From contig JAUMVL010000039.1 of the NCBI GenBank assembly GCA_030530185.1, forward strand, positions 1-9,719: 9,719 bases of DNA, read 5' to 3'. Source of the DNA: Clostridia bacterium. Its GTDB lineage: Bacteria > Bacillota > Clostridia > Christensenellales > CAG-138. Below the pieces are notes generated by a model, which was not told the origin of the DNA, ran no database searches, and saw only the letters and a program-made list of their open reading frames with translations. Every line of letters starts with the position of its first letter. Position 1 is the first letter of the stretch. This document shows positions 6,397 through 9,719 of this stretch, piece by piece. The translations under genes and the position numbers were made by a program.

Positions 6397-7415
6397 AACA
6401 ATGTTCCATCGGCGGGCAGGCTGTGATGGAAGGCGTGATGATGCGTTCCGAATGCGGAACCGCAATCGTCGTGCGCCGTCCGGACGGTACGCTTGCCAAA
6501 GAGTATAAAAAGACGCGTAAGCGTTATAAAAAAGGCTCGTTCCCGACATGGCCGTTCGTGCGCGGCGTCTATTCCTTTGTCGATTCGATCACAAACGGTA
6601 TGGATATCATCACCCGATCGGCCGAAATGCTCGGCGAAGAGGAAGAGGAGGAGCCGTCCAAGTTCGAAACATGGCTGTCGGAAAAGCTGCATCTGCCGAT
6701 CATGGATGTTGTCAAAACCGTAGCCGTGGGAATAGCGGCCGTGCTGGCAATCGGCCTTTTTGTATTGCTGCCGATCGGTCTGGTCGAAGCGATCGAAGGC
6801 ATAGGTGCGCTGCTCGGATGGAGTTGGCTTGCCGATATGAATCTGTCGGTCAGCACGATTTTGCAGGGATTGTTCCGACTCGTGGTGTTTCTGTTGTATA
6901 TCTGGGGCATTTCCCGCGTAAAGGAGATCGGGCGTGTGTTCCAATATCACGGAGCCGAGCACAAAACGATCGCCTGTTATGAATCGGATCTTGAACTGAC
7001 ACCTGAGAACGCCAAAACCTGCTCGCGCTTTCATCCGCGCTGCGGCACGAACTATCTGTTCCTTGTTATGGCCGTCTCGATCGTTTTGACAACGGTGTTT
7101 ACGGCGCTGATGGACCTTGTCCCGGGGTTTGCCGCATGGCAGAGCATCGGCCTCAATCGCTTCTTGTTCCGTCTTGCCCGTGTTTTACTGATACCGATCA
7201 TCGCAGGCGTTTCGTATGAAGTTCTGAAAGCTGCGGCGAACAGTGACGGCATCGTGGCAAGAATCGTTCGCGCCCCCGGACTTGCGCTGCAGCGGTTGAC
7301 GACAAGGGAACCGGACCTGGACATGCTCGAAGTGGCGATTGCCTCGTTTCAATTGGTTTTGAATCCTCCCGATCACGATATCCTTGCGGAAACACCGCAG
7401 AAGGCCGAAGTATGA
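6393..7415 (+). CDS. yqhQ: DUF1385 (YqhQ-type) multi-pass membrane protein, function unknown
   Basis: The 340-residue protein carries the DUF1385 hallmarks in order: IGGQAVMEGVMMR (6-18), TWPFVRGVYSFVDS (52-65), FQYHGAEHKTIACYE (183-197), TCSRFHPRCGTNYLFLV (209-225) and APGLALQRLTTREPDLDMLEVA (294-315). Hydrophobic segments at ~107-131, ~155-172, ~219-240 and ~260-275 suggest about four membrane passes. An acidic run (EEEEEE, 82-87) lies in the loop before the first. The clustered His186, His190, Cys210, His214 and Cys217 look like a metal or active site, but that is inference; no biochemical role is established that I know of. GAGGTG (6379-6384) is a good ribosome binding site. The start overlaps the scpB stop, and the end overlaps the prmC start, each as ATGA. 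In Clostridia this gene commonly precedes prmC-prfA. Confidence 0.93.
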   Translation: MKQCSIGGQAVMEGVMMRSECGTAIVVRRPDGTLAKEYKKTRKRYKKGSFPTWPFVRGVYSFVDSITNGMDIITRSAEMLGEEEEEEPSKFETWLSEKLHLPIMDVVKTVAVGIAAVLAIGLFVLLPIGLVEAIEGIGALLGWSWLADMNLSVSTILQGLFRLVVFLLYIWGISRVKEIGRVFQYHGAEHKTIACYESDLELTPENAKTCSRFHPRCGTNYLFLVMAVSIVLTTVFTALMDLVPGFAAWQSIGLNRFLFRLARVLLIPIIAGVSYEVLKAAANSDGIVARIVRAPGLALQRLTTREPDLDMLEVAIASFQLVLNPPDHDILAETPQKAEV

Positions 7416-8176
7416 GGGACGGATTGCGTCAACGCGCCCTCGCGGATCAGCTGCGGCCGATCGCGGGGGACGAAGCATTTTGGGAAGCCGGGTTTCTGCT
7501 GGATTATTTGGCGATGCATCCGGAAAGCGATGCGGATGCATTGGTCCGACGCAGACGGGAAGGGGAGCCGTTACAGTATGTCTTGGGAGAATGGGACTTT
7601 TGGGGTCTGACGTTCAAGGTGGATCGGAGCGCGCTGATTCCGCGTCCCGATACCGAATTGCTTTGTGAACGTGCATTGCGCTTTTTGCATGGAGGGGAAC
7701 GTGTGCTGGATCTGTGCTGCGGAAGCGGCTGCATTGGGATTGCGCTTGCAAAGAATCGCAGCATAGACCTGATTTCCGCCGATATCAGCGCGGACGCACT
7801 GTCCTTGACCCGCGAGAATGCAACGCGAAACGGCGTTGAGCTGACGGCAGTGCAAAGCGATTTGTTTTCCGCGATCGAGGGAACATTTGACCTGATTGTC
7901 TGCAATCCTCCGTATTTGAATGGTGAGGAGATGCGATCGCTCGATTCGTCGCTTCGCTTTGAACCGGCGCTTGCTCTCGACGGCGGGGAGGACGGGTTGA
8001 CCTTCTATCGACGCATCCGACGCGAGTTTGATGCGTATCTCAACCCGAGCGGCGTGCTGCTGCTGGAAATCGGGTATGAACAGGAGCAGGCGGTTTGCGC
8101 CCTCTTTGACGGAGCGGAATGCGTCTATGACTATGGAAACCGGCCGCGCTGTGTGGTCGTGAAAAAACATGATTGA
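7412..8176 (+). CDS. prmC: Peptide chain release factor N5-glutamine methyltransferase
   Basis: PrmC (HemK) methylates the glutamine of the GGQ motif in release factors and so speeds peptide release. The 254-residue product has the linker signature GEPLQYVLGEWDFWGLTFKV (51-70) and the conserved IPRPDTE (76-82). The SAM motif I is VLDLCCGSGCIGIALA (98-113), where DLCCGSG replaces the textbook DLGTGSG. The substrate-glutamine pocket NPPY (165-168) is intact. The N-terminal helical domain is short: the GEP motif begins at residue 51, against about 65 in E. coli PrmC as I recall it. Reading back in frame through about twenty codons shows no ATG, GTG or TTG start, so the ATG at 7412 stands. A weak AAGG (7401-7404) precedes it. 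Its substrate, RF1, is the next gene, overlapping by 8 nt. Confidence 0.96.
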   Translation: MRDGLRQRALADQLRPIAGDEAFWEAGFLLDYLAMHPESDADALVRRRREGEPLQYVLGEWDFWGLTFKVDRSALIPRPDTELLCERALRFLHGGERVLDLCCGSGCIGIALAKNRSIDLISADISADALSLTRENATRNGVELTAVQSDLFSAIEGTFDLIVCNPPYLNGEEMRSLDSSLRFEPALALDGGEDGLTFYRRIRREFDAYLNPSGVLLLEIGYEQEQAVCALFDGAECVYDYGNRPRCVVVKKHD

Positions 8177-9248
8177 AAAGCTGAAAAAACTGAAAGAACG
8201 GTATGAAACGCTTGCCGGGGAGCTCGCACGGCCGGAGGCAATGGACGATCTGGACGCATGGAAGAAGCGCGTGCGCGAACATGCCGACCTTGAGGAGATT
8301 GTCCAAGCATTCGACGCCTATTCAAGAGACCTTGCCGAGCGTGATTCCTGTCGGGAAATGCTGAACGAGCATTTGGATCCCGATATGAAAGAGCTGGTGC
8401 AGGAGGAGCTGAACGAACTTGAAGACCGCCTTGTTCAGCACGAAGAGACATTGAAAACGCTTCTGCTGCCCAAGGACGAGAATGACGGCAAGAACGTCAT
8501 TTTGGAGATTCGCGCCGGAACGGGCGGGGATGAAGCCTCGCTGTTCGGAGCCGATCTATTGCGCATGTATCAGCGTTATGCGGAGCGGCACGGGTTCAAA
8601 GTCGAAATTCTTTCCGAAAACATGACGGAGCTCGGAGGGGTTAAGGAAATTGTTCTTTCCCTATCGGGCCGTCACGGCGTGTATTCTCGTCTGAAGTTTG
8701 AAAGCGGCGTGCACCGCGTGCAGCGCGTGCCGGAAACGGAGTCGCAGGGGCGAATCCATACGAGCGCGGCAACCGTTGCGGTGATGCCGGAGGTCGACGA
8801 TGTGCAGGTTGAACTGAAGGAAAGCGACCTGCGAATCGATACCTACCGTTCCAGCGGCGCGGGCGGTCAGCATGTTAATAAAACGTCGTCGGCGATTCGC
8901 ATTACGCATCTTCCGACGGGGATCGTCGTTGCCTGCCAGAATGAGCGCAGTCAGCTGCAGAATAAAGAGCAGGCAATGCGCATGCTCAAGAGCAAGCTCT
9001 ATGAGCACTTTGCTTCCCAGCGGCATGCACAGATGGCAGATCAAAAAAAGAGCCTCGTCGGTTCGGGCGATCGCAGCGAACGGATTCGGACATACAACTT
9101 TCCGCAGAGCCGCGTCACCGATCATCGGATCGGCTTGACGCTGTATAAACTCGAAGCGTTTTTAGACGGGGATATGGATGAGCTGATTGACGCGCTGATC
9201 GTTGCCGATCGCGCAGCGCAGCTTTCGGGAGAACAGGAGGACGCATGA
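8169..9248 (+). CDS. prfA: Peptide chain release factor 1 (RF1)
   Basis: RF1 recognises UAA and UAG stop codons and triggers hydrolysis of peptidyl-tRNA. The 359-residue length is standard. The codon-recognition tripeptide is P-E-T (188-190, in VQRVPETESQGR), the PxT type of RF1 rather than the SPF of RF2. The catalytic GGQ is at 232-234 within SSGAGGQHVNKTSSAIR; Gln234 is the residue PrmC would methylate. The N-terminal ~100 residues form the helical domain 1, and RAGTGGDEASLF (115-126) is the family signature. The ATG at 8169 lies inside the prmC end (8-nt overlap). No convincing Shine-Dalgarno sequence precedes it; the upstream bases are GTGGTCGTGAAAAAAC. Coupling to prmC translation is therefore likely. 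The gene ends in an ATGA overlap with tsaC. Confidence 0.98.
   Translation: MIEKLKKLKERYETLAGELARPEAMDDLDAWKKRVREHADLEEIVQAFDAYSRDLAERDSCREMLNEHLDPDMKELVQEELNELEDRLVQHEETLKTLLLPKDENDGKNVILEIRAGTGGDEASLFGADLLRMYQRYAERHGFKVEILSENMTELGGVKEIVLSLSGRHGVYSRLKFESGVHRVQRVPETESQGRIHTSAATVAVMPEVDDVQVELKESDLRIDTYRSSGAGGQHVNKTSSAIRITHLPTGIVVACQNERSQLQNKEQAMRMLKSKLYEHFASQRHAQMADQKKSLVGSGDRSERIRTYNFPQSRVTDHRIGLTLYKLEAFLDGDMDELIDALIVADRAAQLSGEQEDA
9235..9240 (+). promoter_or_regulatory. Consensus Shine-Dalgarno site for tsaC
   Basis: AGGAGG, the full anti-16S consensus, ends 4 nt before the ATG at 9245 and lies within the last codons of prfA. It is the strongest ribosome binding site in the window and fixes the tsaC start, which the ATGA overlap with the prfA stop also supports. 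Confidence 0.7.
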
Positions 9249-9719
9249 ACACACAGGTGATTGCTGCGAGCCGGCAGGAGGAAGCCGGCACCACGCTTGG
9301 CGCAAACTTGATCCGAAACGGGGAACTGGTCGCGTTTCCGACCGAGACGGTTTACGGACTCGGCGCCAACGGGCTTGACGGTGAAGCGGTCAATCGGATT
9401 TTCGAAGCGAAGGGGCGGCCGAACGACAACCCTTTGATTCTGCACATTTCAAAAAAGAGCGATTTGAAAAAACTATGGGCACATGTACCGGATCGCGCCT
9501 ATCCGCTGATCGAAACCTTCTGGCCGGGGCCGTTGACGTTGATCTTTCATAAGGCAGATATCGTTCCGTATGAGGTCACGGCGGGACTCGAAACCGTTGC
9601 TGTGCGGATGCCGTCGGATAAGACGGCGCGCGCGCTGATTTCCAAATCCGGCGTACCGATTGCGGCACCGAGCGCGAACCGTTCCGGCAAACCGAGCCCG
9701 ACGACGGCAGAGCATGTCC
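9245..9719 (+). CDS. tsaC: L-threonylcarbamoyladenylate synthase, 3'-truncated by window edge
   Basis: TsaC/Sua5/YwlC makes threonylcarbamoyl-AMP from threonine, bicarbonate and ATP, the first step of t6A37 formation on ANN-decoding tRNAs. The frame is open to the window end, giving 158 residues. The visible YrdC domain has FPTETVYGLG (31-40), the phosphate-binding KGRP (56-59) as part of the K-x-R...S-x-N set, FWPGPLTLI (92-100), VAVRMPSD (118-125) and APSANRSGKPSPT (141-153). Whether the protein ends after the YrdC domain (TsaC, ~200 residues) or continues into a Sua5 C-terminal domain (~340 residues) cannot be seen. The start is set by an AGGAGG site and a 4-nt overlap with prfA. It extends the translation theme of the neighbouring prmC and prfA. 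Confidence 0.95.
   Translation, partial: MNTQVIAASRQEEAGTTLGANLIRNGELVAFPTETVYGLGANGLDGEAVNRIFEAKGRPNDNPLILHISKKSDLKKLWAHVPDRAYPLIETFWPGPLTLIFHKADIVPYEVTAGLETVAVRMPSDKTARALISKSGVPIAAPSANRSGKPSPTTAEHV

Noticed and set aside
6246..7034. Long minus-strand open frame (262 codons) opposite scpB and the DUF1385 gene
   Set aside because: It lies wholly antisense to two genes with strong family motifs. The product is rich in His, Arg and Gln with no recognisable domain, and there is no clear ribosome binding site. It is a shadow of the coding strand.
7571..8170. Minus-strand open frame (199 codons) opposite prmC
   Set aside because: It is antisense to a clear PrmC with all catalytic motifs, and its product has no recognisable features.
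1..9719. A new defence, mobile or biosynthetic system
   Set aside because: No integrase, transposase, toxin, nuclease, repeat array or atypical insert was seen. All genes are co-directional, tightly packed and mostly well-known core families.

Overview
The window reads as one continuous, co-directional block of housekeeping genes from a Gram-positive bacterium, most probably an anaerobic member of the Bacillota (class Clostridia). I infer this from the gene set: ScpA/ScpB, a DUF1385 (YqhQ-type) membrane protein, Hsp33 with a four-cysteine zinc site, and the order DUF1385 - prmC - prfA - tsaC. The base composition is moderately GC-rich. I cannot name a genus. All eleven genes lie on the + strand. 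Ten of them occupy almost every base, and most junctions are 1-11 nt overlaps or gaps of 3 nt or less. The only real non-coding gap is 48 nt, at 4375-4422.

Layout. Positions 1-594 hold the C-terminal part of a class I SAM methyltransferase cut by the window edge. Next come Hsp33 (591-1496), a 581-residue TPR protein of unknown function with a possible C-terminal helix-turn-helix (1486-3231), and a THUMP-domain rRNA methyltransferase of the YpsC/RlmL type (3235-4374). After the 48-nt gap, which carries a GC-rich hairpin and a perfect 16-bp palindrome over a start codon, come a minimal M50 site-2-protease-like membrane protease (4423-5088), scpA (5090-5857), scpB (5857-6396), a DUF1385 membrane protein (6393-7415), prmC (7412-8176), prfA/RF1 (8169-9248), and the start of tsaC/ywlC (9245 to beyond the window end).

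How they fit together. Four genes act on translation: the 23S rRNA methyltransferase, RF1, the enzyme PrmC that methylates the GGQ glutamine of RF1, and the tRNA t6A synthase subunit TsaC. ScpA and ScpB form the non-SMC part of the SMC condensin for chromosome segregation. Hsp33 is a redox-activated holdase. The TPR protein, the M50 protease and the DUF1385 protein have no assignable substrate. I see no mobile element, RNA gene, CRISPR array or defence system. The points most worth a second look are the TPR/HTH protein, the palindromic gap at 4375-4427, and the conserved His/Cys clusters of the DUF1385 protein. Most of the window is ordinary core genome.
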